DNA of 64,000 nt from Microterricola gilva (GCF_004217495.1 NZ_SHLC01000001.1:3286001-3350000); one strand, 5' to 3'. Counted from the stretch's first letter, positions 39,574 to 50,438 are shown. Notes: generated from the letters alone by a model not told the origin. Numbers and translations: made by a program.

Positions 39574-40830
39574 CTACTGGTCGTCAAGAGTGCGGCCATC
39601 GGAGCAGGTGTACTGGCCGGCGCTCTGGCCCTTCACGTCGCTTGGCAGCACGGCGGTGGTCGGCGCGGCCGGGTCGGCTGGAGCATCGACGGTCGCATTC
39701 GGGTCGACCGGAGCATTCGGGTCGGGGATAGACCCGCCCGTCTCGCCAGCGAGCTGAATGGGCTGGTCGCTGATCAGCGCTGCCATAAGAGCGTCCGCTG
39801 CTTCGACATTGGGCACGACGCCGCCCTCGGCACCACCGGTCGGGTACTGCACGAAGTTGATCTGGTCGAGCGGGATGTCCTTCAGCGCCATCGCGATGGC
39901 CACCATGTTGTCGATGTTCTGCAGCTGCTCAGAGAGCACGACGTTGGTGAGCGCCGCCTTGGCCAGCGAATAGAGCTTGGCCGGGTCGCTGAGCGTGTCC
40001 GCGCTCTTGACCGTCCGCATCAGCGAGGAGAGGAAGACCTGCTGATTACTGATGCGAGTGAGGTCACTCCCGTCGCCGACACCGTGGCGAGTACGCAGGA
40101 ACTGCAGCGCATCAACGCCCATGAGTGTGTGCTCACCCGGGTCGAGGAACACTCCCGTGTACTCGTCTTCGATGCGTGCGCCGACGCAGACGGGAACTCC
40201 GCCCACGGCGTTGGACATTGCGATGACGCCGCTGAACTGAACCTCGGCTGCAAATCGGATGTCGAGTCCGGTGAGCTCGGAAACGGTGAGCACGGTGCAT
40301 GGCAATCCGCCGTACATCAGCGTCGTGTTGAGCTTCTGGTAGCTCATCGAGTCGAATGGCGACTCCGGATCCTCCGGGTCGGGGCAAGACGGGATGGAAA
40401 CGAACATGTCGCGCGGGAAGCTGACCACCGTCGCGCTGGAGTGGTCGGCGGAGATGTGGAGCAGCATCGTGACGTCGTTCAGATCGCCGGTGTCGTCTTC
40501 GTCACCGAAAGCCGGGTCTTGACCCTTGCGGCTGTCGCTACCGACAAGGAGCAGGTTGACCCCACCCTCCCAAGCGCCGATCTTCGGGATCGAGACGGGG
40601 CTCTCGTCGTCTCCGACGAGAGCAATACTGGGTTTCACGCTGCGGGCCAGGTCGTAGGCGGCGATCGCTGCGACTGAAGCGCCGCTGACCATCACGACGG
40701 CGAGCGTCGCGGCGAGGACCTTGGCAATGGTGGCGAAGGGGTTCGACTTCTTCAGCCGACCGTGCCTGGCGATCGTCGGCGTCTTCATTGCCCGACGAGA
40801 GCGGGGGCGCAAATCTTCGCTCACTGACAT
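39574..40830 (-). CDS. LytR-CpsA-Psr (LCP) family cell-wall ligase
   Basis: 418 residues. A cytoplasmic basic tail, one membrane segment (AKVLAATLAVVMVSGASVAA, about 37-58), then the LCP domain: NLLLVGSDSRKG, VTMLLHISADHSSATVVSFP RD, DALQFLRTRHGVGDGSDLTR with the phosphate-binding Arg residues. LCP proteins attach teichoic-acid or arabinogalactan-like polymers to peptidoglycan. The C-terminus is a Pro/Ala/Thr-rich tail. ATG 40830 is used; GTG 40824 fits the GAAGGG site better. It lies between two tRNA-Ser genes. Confidence 0.9.
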   Translation of the reverse strand: MSVSEDLRPRSRRAMKTPTIARHGRLKKSNPFATIAKVLAATLAVVMVSGASVAAIAAYDLARSVKPSIALVGDDESPVSIPKIGAWEGGVNLLLVGSDSRKGQDPAFGDEDDTGDLNDVTMLLHISADHSSATVVSFPRDMFVSIPSCPDPEDPESPFDSMSYQKLNTTLMYGGLPCTVLTVSELTGLDIRFAAEVQFSGVIAMSNAVGGVPVCVGARIEDEYTGVFLDPGEHTLMGVDALQFLRTRHGVGDGSDLTRISNQQVFLSSLMRTVKSADTLSDPAKLYSLAKAALTNVVLSEQLQNIDNMVAIAMALKDIPLDQINFVQYPTGGAEGGVVPNVEAADALMAALISDQPIQLAGETGGSIPDPNAPVDPNATVDAPADPAAPTTAVLPSDVKGQSAGQYTCSDGRTLDDQ

Positions 40831-40875
40831 CCCTTCATTGGTTTTCGAGGCGCAAGGCCTTCGAAACACGTAGTG

Positions 40876-40960
40876 CGGAGGGCGTGGGATTCGAACCCAC
40901 GAATGCTTTCACATCACCAGTTTTCAAGACTGGCTCCATCGGCCGCTCGGACAGCCCTCC
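40876..40960 (-). tRNA. tRNA-Ser (anticodon TGA)
   Basis: 85 nt, acceptor GGAGGGC/GCCCTCC plus G73, anticodon arm CCAGTCTTGAAAACTGG with TGA, long variable arm, T-arm CGTGGGTTCGAATCCCACG. Upstream on the - strand a TAGAAT box (41027-41022) is a likely -10. Confidence 0.96.
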
Positions 40961-41085
40961 CGGTCATTCCCTCAACACCGTCGCTGGCGAGCCACGGCGA
41001 AAAAGAATCGAACAACGCCCGATTCTAGCCGATAGCAGGATTTCCAGAATGACAGTCGATTCTGCGAGCCCGCTGGAGAATGCTG

Positions 41086-41898
41086 TCAGTTGCCTGAAAC
41101 GAAGGCGTCGAGCACGGTGGCGAGGCCGTCATCCTCGATGGCGCCGGTGGTTTCGCCCGCGGCATCCTTCACCTCATCCGGCGCCTGCCCCATGGCGATG
41201 GCGCGGCCTTCGGCGCCCGCCCATTCGAACATGTCGATGTCGTTGCGCCCGTCGCCGGCCACCAGGATACGGGAACGCGGGATGTCGAGCGCCGCTCGCA
41301 CCCGCTCGAGCGCGGTGGCCTTGTTCACACCCTCGGGAGCGATGTCGAGCCACGCGGTCCAGCCGACGGAGTACGTCACCTGGTGCAGGCCCATGCGCTC
41401 GACGATCGTGAGGAAGTCCTGCAGATCGTGGTCGGGCGAGAGCACGACGACACGGGTGGCCGGGGCGGCACTCAGCTCCTCGAAGCGCACCTGGCGGGCG
41501 TTGTCGAGGTTCCAGTCGAGCATGCCGTCGGTGTACAGCCGGCGCCCGGTGGCGTCCTCGACCATGAACCGCCCCTCAGGCAGGTGGCCCCGGATGCGGT
41601 CGAGCACCGGTGCCGGGTCAAACGTCTCCACGTGCGCACGACGGTAGCCGCGCGGCTCGCTCGGGTCGCGCTGCATGATGAGCGCACCGTTCGCGCAGAC
41701 GACGTACTCGGGGGTGAGGCCGATCTTCTCAAGCACCTGCCAGCTGCTCTCCCAGCTGCGCCCGGTGGCGAGGGTGACCTCGTGGCCGGCCGCCTGGGCT
41801 GCCGCGACGGCGGAGCGCACGGCCTCCGTCAGCGTCTCGTCTTCGTGAAGGATTGTTCCGTCGACGTCGAGGGCGACGAGCCAGCGCTCTGAGGTCAT
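41086..41898 (-). CDS. HAD-superfamily (Cof-type) phosphatase
   Basis: 270 residues: motif [10 protein letters not shown] (Asp nucleophile), motif II LATGR, cap domain in the middle, and motif [16 protein letters not shown]. Cof-type HADs dephosphorylate sugar phosphates or flavin/PLP-like cofactors. ATGA overlap with serS shows co-translation; the pairing serS-HAD is common in this bacterial family. Confidence 0.93.
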   Translation of the reverse strand: MTSERWLVALDVDGTILHEDETLTEAVRSAVAAAQAAGHEVTLATGRSWESSWQVLEKIGLTPEYVVCANGALIMQRDPSEPRGYRRAHVETFDPAPVLDRIRGHLPEGRFMVEDATGRRLYTDGMLDWNLDNARQVRFEELSAAPATRVVVLSPDHDLQDFLTIVERMGLHQVTYSVGWTAWLDIAPEGVNKATALERVRAALDIPRSRILVAGDGRNDIDMFEWAGAEGRAIAMGQAPDEVKDAAGETTGAIEDDGLATVLDAFVSGN

Positions 41899-43163
41899 TT
41901 CGTCAGCGGCTCGATCAGTTCGATGCCGCCGAGGTAGGGCCGGAGCGCCTCAGGAACGCGCACGGAGCCGTCGGCCTGCTGGTGCGTCTCGAGTAGCGCG
42001 ACGATCCAGCGGGTGGTGGCCAGCGTGCCATTGAGCGTCGCGACCGGGCTCGTCTTGCCCGACTCGGTGCGGTAGCGGATGTCGAGGCGGCGCGCCTGGA
42101 ACGTGGTGCAGTTGCTCGTGCTGGTGAGCTCGCGGAAGGCACCCTGCGTGGGAACCCACGCTTCGATGTCGAACTTGCGAGCGGCGCTCGAGCCGAGGTC
42201 ACCGGCTGCGACGTCGATCACGCGGTAGCTGAGGCCCAGCGACTGCAGCATGTCCTCCTGCATCGCAACGAGGCGGTCGTGCTCGGCCTCGGCGTTCTCC
42301 GGCAGCACGTAGGCGAACATCTCGAGCTTGTTGAACTGGTGCACACGAATGATGCCGCGGGTGTCCTTGCCGCCCGAGCCGGCCTCGCGGCGGTAGCAGG
42401 TCGACCAGCCGGCGTAGCGCAGCGGCTCCCCGCTGAGGTCGAGGATCTCGTCGGCGTGGTAGCCGGCGAGGGCGACCTCGCTCGTGCCCGTGAGGTAAAG
42501 GTCATCGGCCGGGAGGTAGTAGATCTCGTCGGCGTGCTTGCCGAGGAAGCCGGTGCCGTCCATGATCTCGGGGCGCACGAGCGTTGGCGTGATGAGCGGC
42601 GTGAAACCGGCGGCGAGCGCGCGGTCGAGGGCCATGTTCATGATGGCGAGCTCGAGCCGGGCGCCGATGCCTTTCAGGAAGTAGAAGCGTGCACCGCTCA
42701 CCTTGGCACCGCGAGCCATGTCGATGGCGCCGAGCATCTCGCCGAGTTCGAGGTGGTCTCGGGGCTCGAAGTCGAAGGCAGGCGTGCCGCCGACCTCGCG
42801 CAGGGTGATGAAGTTCTCCTCGCCGCCCGCGGGCACGCCGTCGACGATGGGGTTGCCGATGGCCCGGACGAGCTCGGTGAAGCGGGCGTCTGCGTCGACG
42901 GATGCCGCGCTGGCGACCTTCACCTGCGCCGAGAGTTCCTGCACCTCGGCGAGCAGGGCCTTCTTCTCCTCCGGAGCGGCCTTGCCGACCTTCTTGCTGA
43001 ACGCGTTCTGCTCTGAGCGCAGCTGCTCGAAATGCGCAATCGCGGCACGGCGCTCGGCGTCGGCGGCCAGCGCTTCGTCGACGAGTTCGACGGAATCACC
43101 GCGCGCCTCTTGCGATGCCTTGATGAGCTCGGGGTTTTCGCGGAGGAGTACGGGATCAATCAC
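41895..43163 (-). CDS. serS: Serine-tRNA ligase
   Basis: 422 residues. An N-terminal coiled-coil arm ([20 protein letters not shown] ... [20 protein letters not shown]) that grips the tRNA-Ser long arm is followed by the class II core: motif 2 [20 protein letters not shown] and motif 3 [17 protein letters not shown]. Charges both tRNA-Ser genes nearby. GTG 43163 lies 6 nt after TAGACT on the - strand, so the transcript is probably leaderless. Divergent from the lipid kinase gene. Confidence 0.98.
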   Translation of the reverse strand: MIDPVLLRENPELIKASQEARGDSVELVDEALAADAERRAAIAHFEQLRSEQNAFSKKVGKAAPEEKKALLAEVQELSAQVKVASAASVDADARFTELVRAIGNPIVDGVPAGGEENFITLREVGGTPAFDFEPRDHLELGEMLGAIDMARGAKVSGARFYFLKGIGARLELAIMNMALDRALAAGFTPLITPTLVRPEIMDGTGFLGKHADEIYYLPADDLYLTGTSEVALAGYHADEILDLSGEPLRYAGWSTCYRREAGSGGKDTRGIIRVHQFNKLEMFAYVLPENAEAEHDRLVAMQEDMLQSLGLSYRVIDVAAGDLGSSAARKFDIEAWVPTQGAFRELTSTSNCTTFQARRLDIRYRTESGKTSPVATLNGTLATTRWIVALLETHQQADGSVRVPEALRPYLGGIELIEPLTK

Positions 43164-43227
43164 CCGGCCAGTCTAACAATCCCGCTCGTCCACTCTCTCC
43201 GATCCCCGATGCCGTAGCGTGGACGGC

Positions 43228-44247
43228 GTGCCACCCACGACTGAAGCGAACCCGGCCGCAGGCGCCGAAGTGAAGCACCGCCGCGCGGCGATCGTGTTCA
43301 ACCCGAGCAAGGGCGACGTCCCCACACTGAAGCAGGCTGTGCGCGCCGCCGAGAAGAAGCACGGCTGGGCGGCATCCCTCTGGATCGAGACCGCGGTGGA
43401 CGACCCGGGCAAGGGCATGGCCGCCGACGCCATCGCCCAGAACGTGGCGCTCGTGATCGCCGCCGGTGGCGACGGCACCGTGCGCTCGGTGTCGGCAACG
43501 CTGCGCAACAGCGGAGTGCCGCTCGGCATCGTTCCGGCCGGAACCGGCAACCTGCTCGCCCGCAACCTCGAGCTGCCCGTCAACGACGTGCCCCTGGCAC
43601 TCGACATCGCCTTCGCCGGCGCCGATCGGCCGATCGACGCACTCCTCGTCGACGTGACGCGACCGCACGGCGACACCGAGCAGCACCTCTCGCTCGTGAT
43701 GTCGGGGGTCGGCATCGACGCCGCGATGATCTCGAACACCGACCCGGCCCTGAAGAAGCGCGTCGGCTGGCTCGCCTACGTCGACGCCGGGCTGCGGATC
43801 CTGCCGGCCTCCAAGCCGTTCCACCTGCACTACCGGATGGAGGGCAGGCACTCCCACCGGGTGCGGGTCGCGACCGTGCTCGTCGCCAACCTCGGAAAGC
43901 TCCCTGGCAACATCGAGTTGATTCCGGATGCCGAACTCGACGACGGCCTGCTGGACGTCGCCGTGCTGCAGCCGAAGAACGCCTGGGGCTGGCTGATGAT
44001 CTGGCGCCGGATCAGCTGGGAGAACCGGGTGCTGCGTAAGACGGCGGTCGGCCGACAGCTTCTCGACCTCACCGGCGGCGACAAGCGCAGCGAGATGGTC
44101 TACCTGCGTGGCACCGGCATCGAGCTGCGCGTCGAAGAGGGCGCACAGGAGCTCGAGATCGACGGCGACGAGTTCGGTGTCGCGACGGCCGTGACGTTCA
44201 CGACGGATGCCGCATCGCTCATCGTGCGCGTGCCGGACGCGTCGTAG
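43228..44247 (+). CDS. Diacylglycerol-kinase-family lipid kinase
   Basis: 339 residues from GTG 43228, 7 nt after TAGCGT; GTG 43219 lies within that box and is rejected. KHRRAAIVFNPSKGD opens the fold, ALVIAAGGDGTVRSV is the nucleotide motif (GGDGT), then GIVPAGTGNLLARNLEL and LPGNIELIPDAELDDGLLDV. It phosphorylates diacylglycerol, ceramide-like or other lipid alcohols; substrate not readable. A repeat cluster follows. Confidence 0.92.
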   Translation: MPPTTEANPAAGAEVKHRRAAIVFNPSKGDVPTLKQAVRAAEKKHGWAASLWIETAVDDPGKGMAADAIAQNVALVIAAGGDGTVRSVSATLRNSGVPLGIVPAGTGNLLARNLELPVNDVPLALDIAFAGADRPIDALLVDVTRPHGDTEQHLSLVMSGVGIDAAMISNTDPALKKRVGWLAYVDAGLRILPASKPFHLHYRMEGRHSHRVRVATVLVANLGKLPGNIELIPDAELDDGLLDVAVLQPKNAWGWLMIWRRISWENRVLRKTAVGRQLLDLTGGDKRSEMVYLRGTGIELRVEEGAQELEIDGDEFGVATAVTFTTDAASLIVRVPDAS

Positions 44248-44287
44248 CGGCGCGGCCGGTTGCTTGAGCAGCCCGAACCCGACAAGC

Positions 44288-44365
44288 GGGTTTCGACAGG
44301 CTCAACCAGCGGAAGCTCAACCAGCGGAGGCTCAACCAGCGGGTTTCGACAGGCTCAACCAGCGG
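44288..44365. repeat. Tandem GCTCAACCAGCGG repeats (REP-like cluster)
   Basis: Four copies of GCTCAACCAGCGG at about 44300-44312, 44315-44327, 44330-44342 and 44353-44365; the first and last are preceded by GTTTCGACAG. The last copy overlaps the end of pheA and supplies its stop codon. Related units are at 6286-6306 and 47016-47037. Units are tandem without spacers, so not CRISPR. Confidence 0.85.
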
Positions 44366-45314
44366 TGTGGTTGGGGTCGAGCAGCCCGCGCAGCCACTGC
44401 CGCGCCTCGATGAAGATCGCGTCGTCGTAGCGCGAGGTGAACTCGATCGTCTGCTTGTCGGCCCGCGGGTAGGAGCCGAGGAAGATCACGTTCGGGCTGA
44501 AACGGCGGAGTCCGAGCAGCGCGTCGGCCATGCGCTCGTCGGCGATGTGCCCGTCGGCGTCGATGATGAAGCGGTAGCGGCCGAGCGAGTCGCCGATCGG
44601 CCGCGACTGGATGAGGCTGAGGTTCACGCCCCGGGTGGAGAACTGCTCGAGCATGCCGAGCAGTGAGCCGGAGACGTCGTCGGGCAGCTCGACGATCAGG
44701 CTGGTCTTGTCTGCCCCGGTCGGCGCCGGGATGGCGCGGCTGCGGCTCACCAGCACGAAGCGGGTGACCGCGTTGCCGTTGTCACCGATGTCTTCGGCGA
44801 GCACCTCGAGCGGGTAGTGCTCGGTGATGCCGGGCGGGGCGATGGCTGCATCCGCGTGGCTGTCGTTCAGCAGCGCAGCGGCCGCTGCGACGTTGCTGGA
44901 TGCCGGGATGTGCCCGTGGCCAGGCAGCGTCTCGTTCAGCCACGTGCCGCACTGCGCGTACGCGACGGGGTGCGCGTTGACGGTGCGCACATCGGCGAGC
45001 GTCGTGCCGGGGCGGGCGACAAGCACGAAGTTCACGGGGACGAGGTACTCGCCGATGATGCGGAGGCCCGGCACGTTCGCGAGGGCGTCCTGGGTCGCGG
45101 AGACGCCGCCGTCGACGGAGTTCTCCATGGCGATCATCGCGGCGGTGCTGCGACCGGAGACGACGTCGGCGAGAGCCTCTGCCACATTGTTCACGGCGTG
45201 CCACGTCTTGCCCGCGGCATCCGGAACCTGCTTGAGCGCCGCCTCGGTAAAGGTGCCTGCCGGGCCCAGGTAGCTGTAGCTGGATTCGGCGGGCGTCGGG
45301 CTCTGATCGGACAT
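44355..45314 (-). CDS. pheA: Prephenate dehydratase
   Basis: 319 residues. N-terminal PDT domain: [35 protein letters not shown] and [11 protein letters not shown] with the catalytic TRF. A C-terminal ACT domain ([20 protein letters not shown] ... [20 protein letters not shown]) binds phenylalanine for feedback. It makes phenylpyruvate. ATG 45314 is 7 nt after TAGGCT, so leaderless. The last residues (HTAG, stop) are read from the repeat cluster. Confidence 0.97.
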   Translation of the reverse strand: MSDQSPTPAESSYSYLGPAGTFTEAALKQVPDAAGKTWHAVNNVAEALADVVSGRSTAAMIAMENSVDGGVSATQDALANVPGLRIIGEYLVPVNFVLVARPGTTLADVRTVNAHPVAYAQCGTWLNETLPGHGHIPASSNVAAAAALLNDSHADAAIAPPGITEHYPLEVLAEDIGDNGNAVTRFVLVSRSRAIPAPTGADKTSLIVELPDDVSGSLLGMLEQFSTRGVNLSLIQSRPIGDSLGRYRFIIDADGHIADERMADALLGLRRFSPNVIFLGSYPRADKQTIEFTSRYDDAIFIEARQWLRGLLDPNHTAG

Positions 45315-45387
45315 GGCTCACAGCCTAATGGGGCGGCCACCGCGATCGGGCATGGCAGGCACTGGTGCGCGGTGCCAGACTGGGGGC

Positions 45388-47013
45388 ATGACTGATCGCG
45401 CAGGAACCCCGGCCCAGGCATCCGACCTCATCGACGTTCAGGCGCTCGTGCGCGCCTACTACGAGCTGAAACCGGATGCCGCGATCACAGAGCAGCGGGT
45501 GGCGTTCGGCACCAGCGGCCACCGGGGCAACGCGCTGAAGACGAGCTTCAACGACGACCACATCGCCGCGACGACGCAGGCGATCGTCGAGTACCGCGCG
45601 CAGCAGGGCATCACCGGACCGTTGTTCATCGGCGCGGACACGCACGCGCTGAGCGCACCGGCCATGACGACCGCCCTCGAGGTGCTCGTCGGCAACCAGG
45701 TGCGCGTGCTCGTGGACGAGTTCGATGACTTCGTGCCGACGCCGGCGCTCTCGCACGCGATCCTGCGCTGGAACAACGACCCTGTGACGCGGGCGGAGGG
45801 CGAGGCCGACGGCATCGTCGTCACCCCGAGCCACAACCCGCCGAGCGACGGCGGATTCAAGTACAACCCGCCGCACGGCGGACCGGCCGACTCGGACGCG
45901 ACCGGCTGGATCGCGAACCGGGCCAACGAGCTCATCGCCGGCGAGCTGCTCGAGGTCAAGCGTGCGGAGCCGAGCGCCGTCGAGACCTACGACTTCCGCA
46001 GCCGCTACGTCGAGGACCTCGAGAACATCATCGACATCGCGGCCATCCGGGCCAGCGGCATCCACATCGGCGCCGACCCGCTCGGCGGGGCGTCGGTGGG
46101 CTACTGGGCCGCGATCCGCGACCACTACGCGCTCAACCTCACCGTCGTGAACCCGCTCGTCGACCCGCAGTGGGGCTTCATGACGCTGGACTGGGACGGC
46201 AAGATCCGCATGGATCCGTCGAGCCCGTCCGCGATGGCATCCGTGTTGGCGCACCGCGACGACTTCGACATCCTCACCGGCAACGACGCCGACGCCGACC
46301 GGCACGGCATCGTCACACCAGACGGCGGCCTGATGAACCCGAACCACTTCCTCGCCGTTGCCATCGACTACCTCTACACGCACCGCACCGGCTGGCGGGC
46401 GGATGCCGCGATCGGCAAGACCCTCGTCTCCTCCAGCATGATCGACCGGGTCGCCTCCGCCCTCGGCCGCCGCCTCTGGGAGGTGCCGGTCGGCTTCAAG
46501 TGGTTCGTGCCCGGCCTCGTCGACGGCTCCGTCGGCTTCGGCGGCGAGGAGAGCGCCGGCGCCTCGTTCCTCCGCTTCGACGGCACCGTCTGGACCACCG
46601 ACAAAGACGGCATCCTGCTCTGCGTGCTCGCCGCCGAGATCCGCGCCGTCACCGGCAAGAGCCCGTCCGAGCTGTACGCGGAGCTCGTCGCGCAGTACGG
46701 CGACCCCGTCTACGAGCGGTTGGATGCCGCGGCGACCCCCGCGCAGAAGGCGGCGCTCGGCAAGCTCGACGGCGACGCGATCACGGCGACGGAGCTCGCC
46801 GGCGAGCCGATCCTGGCGAAGCTGTCCAGGGCACCGGGCAACGACGCGGCGGTCGGCGGGGTCAAGGTCGTCACCGAGAACGCCTGGTTCGCGGCCCGCC
46901 CGAGCGGCACGGAAGACGTCTACAAGATCTACGCGGAGTCGTTCCTCGGCGAGGACCACCTGCGTCAGGTGCAGGGCGAGGCACGCCTGATCGTCGACGC
47001 CGCGCTCGGGTAA
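45388..47013 (+). CDS. pgm: Phosphoglucomutase (alpha-D-glucose phosphate-specific)
   Basis: 541 residues, full length. [20 protein letters not shown] at the start, active-site phosphoserine in [12 protein letters not shown], metal loop [18 protein letters not shown], sugar loop [12 protein letters not shown] and phosphate loop [17 protein letters not shown]. It interconverts glucose 1- and 6-phosphate for wall precursors and glycogen. ATG 45388 is 6 nt after CAGACT. Divergent from pheA. Confidence 0.98.
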   Translation: MTDRAGTPAQASDLIDVQALVRAYYELKPDAAITEQRVAFGTSGHRGNALKTSFNDDHIAATTQAIVEYRAQQGITGPLFIGADTHALSAPAMTTALEVLVGNQVRVLVDEFDDFVPTPALSHAILRWNNDPVTRAEGEADGIVVTPSHNPPSDGGFKYNPPHGGPADSDATGWIANRANELIAGELLEVKRAEPSAVETYDFRSRYVEDLENIIDIAAIRASGIHIGADPLGGASVGYWAAIRDHYALNLTVVNPLVDPQWGFMTLDWDGKIRMDPSSPSAMASVLAHRDDFDILTGNDADADRHGIVTPDGGLMNPNHFLAVAIDYLYTHRTGWRADAAIGKTLVSSSMIDRVASALGRRLWEVPVGFKWFVPGLVDGSVGFGGEESAGASFLRFDGTVWTTDKDGILLCVLAAEIRAVTGKSPSELYAELVAQYGDPVYERLDAAATPAQKAALGKLDGDAITATELAGEPILAKLSRAPGNDAAVGGVKVVTENAWFAARPSGTEDVYKIYAESFLGEDHLRQVQGEARLIVDAALG

Positions 47014-47015
47014 GG

Positions 47016-47054
47016 GTTTCGACAGGCTCAACCAGCGCGACGCGAAGCGTCGCG
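47016..47054. repeat. Single REP unit followed by GC hairpin
   Basis: GTTTCGACAGGCTCAACCAG at 47016-47035 matches the 44343 unit. It runs into a perfect 8-bp hairpin CGCGACGC-GAA-GCGTCGCG (47036-47054). It begins 3 nt after the pgm stop, so it probably forms the pgm 3' end. Confidence 0.75.
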
Positions 47055-47142
47055 AAAGGCGGCAGCCCTGAGACAGGCAATCTCGGGAACCACATCCGGT
47101 GCTGGTCCGGGCGCTCCGTCCCGCCATGTGGAGATCGAGCGG

Positions 47143-47796
47143 TTACTCGGGGATGCTCCAGTAGTAGGCGGTTCCGCCCGGGTGGTCCACGGTGATGGCG
47201 TCGTCGACCGAGCGGTAGTCGCTGTCGTCGGTGTGCCCGGCGAAGTAGATCGTGACATCGTCGCCAGCGGTGTCGATCCGTGTGACGACACCGGTGTGGT
47301 CCCGGTCGCCCGAGTTGTCCCAGTCGAACTGCACGACGTCGCCGAGCTTCACCTGATCGCGCTGCTCGTCGCTGAGCGCGGTAGCCCGGCCGGACTCGTC
47401 GAGGTAGTCACGGAAGGCCGTCGAGCTCACCCACGGCGAGCTGTAATCGAAGTCGGTGCCCGTGCCCTCCGTCCACCAGTCCTCGTCCATCTGCCAGCCC
47501 CGCTCGAGGAGCGACTGGCTGGTGAAGTTGACGCAGTCGTTGCCGTCGAGCATGCCGTAGTCGTCGAGGTTGTAGTCGCTCCAGTACGCGAGCACGTAGT
47601 CGAGCTGCGCCTGCACGGCCGGGTCATCGCTCTGCTGCACGGAGCTCTGTCCGGCGGCTGCGCCCTGAGAGGCGCCGGATGCCGGTCCGCTCTGCTGCGT
47701 CATCCGCACGATTTCGGGTGCAAGCGCAAAACCGGCAACCGCGACAGCGGCGACCGCGAGCACGAGGGCGATGGGGATCCAGCGGGGACGAGACAC
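47143..47796 (-). CDS. Secreted amidase-domain (CHAP-like) cell-wall protein
   Basis: 217 residues from GTG 47796 (TTG 47805 possible). Signal anchor IPIALVLAVAAVAVAGFALA, short linker, then the putative amidase domain: YNLDDYGMLDGNDCVNFTSQ with the catalytic-type Cys, WVSSTAFRDYL, VVQFDWDNSGDRDHTGVVTR with the His. It probably cuts peptidoglycan peptides or amides outside the cell. It is a close relative of the C-terminal part of the gene at 50518. Confidence 0.87.
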   Translation of the reverse strand: MSRPRWIPIALVLAVAAVAVAGFALAPEIVRMTQQSGPASGASQGAAAGQSSVQQSDDPAVQAQLDYVLAYWSDYNLDDYGMLDGNDCVNFTSQSLLERGWQMDEDWWTEGTGTDFDYSSPWVSSTAFRDYLDESGRATALSDEQRDQVKLGDVVQFDWDNSGDRDHTGVVTRIDTAGDDVTIYFAGHTDDSDYRSVDDAITVDHPGGTAYYWSIPE

Positions 47797-48013
47797 AGGT
47801 GACAACTTTCAGTGACGAACACTCAAGTTCAGCACGAAGGAGCTGTGAAAATCATGCTCGCGCGCCACAAGAGGACTCCACTAACGAATTCCCCAAAATG
47901 ATGTACAGTGTCCACAAATTTTAGTCACCGGGCGGCCAATTTCCGAACAATTCCCTGATGGCACCCGAAAAGGGGCGCGAGCGATAAGGGCGATTCTCAG
48001 TAGGCTCAGCGCC

Positions 48014-50419
48014 ATGACCCTAACCCGACTTCGTCGCGCCCTAGCGCTGACGCTCTCTCTCACGCTTGCCGCCGGCCTCGCGCTCGTGGCCGCCCCGGCG
48101 GCGCTGGCCGCGCCATCGAACGATGCGACGCTCAGCAGCATCACGGTGTCGACTGGAACCATCACGACACCGTTCAGCTCCGACCCCAACATTCCAATGG
48201 CCATCACGCTCCCTAACGCGGTGTCGCATCTGGCGTTCACGCCGACGGCGAGCGACCCGGGGGCAACGATCCTTGCCTTCAACGCGTGGGACGCCAAGTA
48301 CGTACTCGCCAGTGGGATACAGAGCAAGCCAGGCTTCGTTGCTGCGGGAGCGACCGTCACCATGACGGCGGAGGTCACGGCCGCCGACGGCGTCACGACG
48401 GCGCAGTACAGACTGCTTGTGACCCGGGAGGCCACCCCCGCGCCCGTCTACAACCTCGACCTCGACGGCCTGACCGTCTCGGAGGGCACCCTCTCCCCCG
48501 CGTTCTCCAGCGCGACGACGGGCTACACCGTCGACGTGCCGTACACGACCACGAGCATCACCGTGACGCCAGGCGCGAGCGCAGGCAACACAGTCGTCGT
48601 CACGAACAGCGGCAACGAGGTCGGCGAGACGATTCGCCTCGGCGTCGGGACCAACCTGGCGTTGGTGACCGTCACCGCGCCGGACAGCACCTCACGCCAG
48701 TACACCGTGCACATCACGCGCGGCCCGGCCCCCACCGCCGATGTCGACCTGGCCGACATCGAGCTGTCCATCGGCACCCTGAGCCCAGCCTTCGACCCGG
48801 CGACGCTGCAGTACTCGGCGACCGTGCCGTACGCCACCCGGTCGATGCAGATCACACTCACCGCGTCGACCCCCGGCCACACCATCACCATCAACAACGC
48901 GGTCATCACCGACGGCGCACCCGCGACGGTTTCACTGGGCTTCGGCCCGTCTGGCAATAGCTTTGGCATCTCCATCACCGCCGCGAACGGCGCGAGCAAG
49001 AACTACGTCGTCGTGATCACCCGCGCCCAGCCATCGAGCAACGCCGACCTGACGGGGCTCTCGCTCTCGAACGCCACCATCTCCCCCGCGTTCTCCAACG
49101 GCGAGGTCACCTACACGGCGACGGTTCCGTACCTGACGACCTCGACCACGGTCACCGGCGTTGTGGCGGATGCCACGGCCATCCTCCGCATCAACGGCCA
49201 CGACACGGCATCCGGCACCGCCTCCGCCCCGATCGCCCTGGCCGTTGGCGCAAACACCATCACCGTGTCGGCAACCGCCGAAGACGGCGTGACGGAAACG
49301 ACGCGCACCGTGAACGTGACCCGTGCTGCACCAGACCTGGATCTGAGCGCTCTCACGGTGACCGGTGGTGACCTGTCGCCGGCGTTCGACGCCGCCACGA
49401 CCGCGTACACCCTCGCGCTGCCATTCGACGTCGCATCCGTCGACGTCGCCGCCTCGGCCGCGAACCCGGACTGGACGCTCGCGATCCAGGGCACCGAGAC
49501 TGCAGGCGCATCGCTCGCCGTCCCCGTTGGGGCCAGCACGATCTCGGTCACGGTGACGGCCCTGTACGGCGAGACCCGCGAGTACACCATCGCCGTCACA
49601 CGGCAGGCTCCCTCCGCGAACGCCGATCTGGCAGGCATCACGCTCTCGGACGGCACCCTCAGCCCCGCATTCGCCGCGGGAACGACCGAGTACACCGCGA
49701 CCGTCGGTTACCTCACCGAGCAGATCACGGTTAACGCCGCGGCGGCGGAGGCGACAACGAGTCTGACGGTCAACGGCACGCCGGTGGCATCCGCCATCGT
49801 GCCGCCGTCGGTGCCGCTCGCGGTCGGCGAGAACACGATCACGATCGTGGCGACGGCGCAGGACGGCGTGACCGTGAAAACCACGACGGTCGTCGTCACC
49901 CGTGAAGCGGCACCGTCCCCCAGCGTCACCTTCGCCCTCGGGTTCGTCGCGGGTGACTCGGCGGCAGACGCGCCGCTCAGCGTGGGCGGCACGAACCTGC
50001 GTCCGGGGAGCACCGCCACGATCACGATGCACTCGACGCCCGTCGTGCTGGCAACCGGAACGGTGAAGGCCGACGGGACGATCACGCTGACCGCTCGGAT
50101 CCCGGCGAACGCGGAGAGCGGCGCCCACCGACTCGTGTTCGACGGCACCGCCATGGACGGCACCGCACTGAGCACGACCGCATGGTTCACCGTGCTGCGG
50201 GACGGCACGATCGGCGCCGTCTCGACCACGGATCCCGTGGAGTACGTCGAGCCGAAGCCCACTCCGACCACCGACGGCGGAACCGCCTCAGGCGGAACGA
50301 CGGCGCTCGCATCGACCGGAGCCGACGCCGGCCTCGGGGCTATGGCCGCGGCAGGCCTCGGCATCCTCGGCGCCCTGATGCTCCTGCTCGCCGGGCTGCG
50401 CCGCCGCCGGGCCGCCTAG
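48014..50419 (+). CDS. LAxTG-anchored surface protein with six cadherin-like repeats
   Basis: 801 residues. Signal peptide ALALTLSLTLAAGLALVAAP; six repeats of about 95 residues from residue 34 to 636, each opening like LDGLTVSEGTLSPAFSSATT and ending like YTVHITRG (cadherin-like beta-sandwich). An Ig-like domain spans about 640-735, then a Pro/Thr linker, LASTG (about 765-769), a membrane helix and RRRR: a sortase signal of the LAxTG type. Displayed on the wall; may mediate adhesion. ATG is 7 nt after TAGGCT. Confidence 0.9.
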   Translation: MTLTRLRRALALTLSLTLAAGLALVAAPAALAAPSNDATLSSITVSTGTITTPFSSDPNIPMAITLPNAVSHLAFTPTASDPGATILAFNAWDAKYVLASGIQSKPGFVAAGATVTMTAEVTAADGVTTAQYRLLVTREATPAPVYNLDLDGLTVSEGTLSPAFSSATTGYTVDVPYTTTSITVTPGASAGNTVVVTNSGNEVGETIRLGVGTNLALVTVTAPDSTSRQYTVHITRGPAPTADVDLADIELSIGTLSPAFDPATLQYSATVPYATRSMQITLTASTPGHTITINNAVITDGAPATVSLGFGPSGNSFGISITAANGASKNYVVVITRAQPSSNADLTGLSLSNATISPAFSNGEVTYTATVPYLTTSTTVTGVVADATAILRINGHDTASGTASAPIALAVGANTITVSATAEDGVTETTRTVNVTRAAPDLDLSALTVTGGDLSPAFDAATTAYTLALPFDVASVDVAASAANPDWTLAIQGTETAGASLAVPVGASTISVTVTALYGETREYTIAVTRQAPSANADLAGITLSDGTLSPAFAAGTTEYTATVGYLTEQITVNAAAAEATTSLTVNGTPVASAIVPPSVPLAVGENTITIVATAQDGVTVKTTTVVVTREAAPSPSVTFALGFVAGDSAADAPLSVGGTNLRPGSTATITMHSTPVVLATGTVKADGTITLTARIPANAESGAHRLVFDGTAMDGTALSTTAWFTVLRDGTIGAVSTTDPVEYVEPKPTPTTDGGTASGGTTALASTGADAGLGAMAAAGLGILGALMLLLAGLRRRRAA

Positions 50420-50438
50420 GCGCCGCGCGCTCACGCCG

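Noticed and set aside
44288-44365. Possible CRISPR array
   Set aside because: Units are tandem, spaced by only 2-10 nt, with no spacers and no cas genes in the window.
45325-47127. 600-codon open frame antisense to pgm
   Set aside because: pgm is complete with all catalytic loops; the antisense product is Arg/Val/Asp-biased as expected of a shadow.
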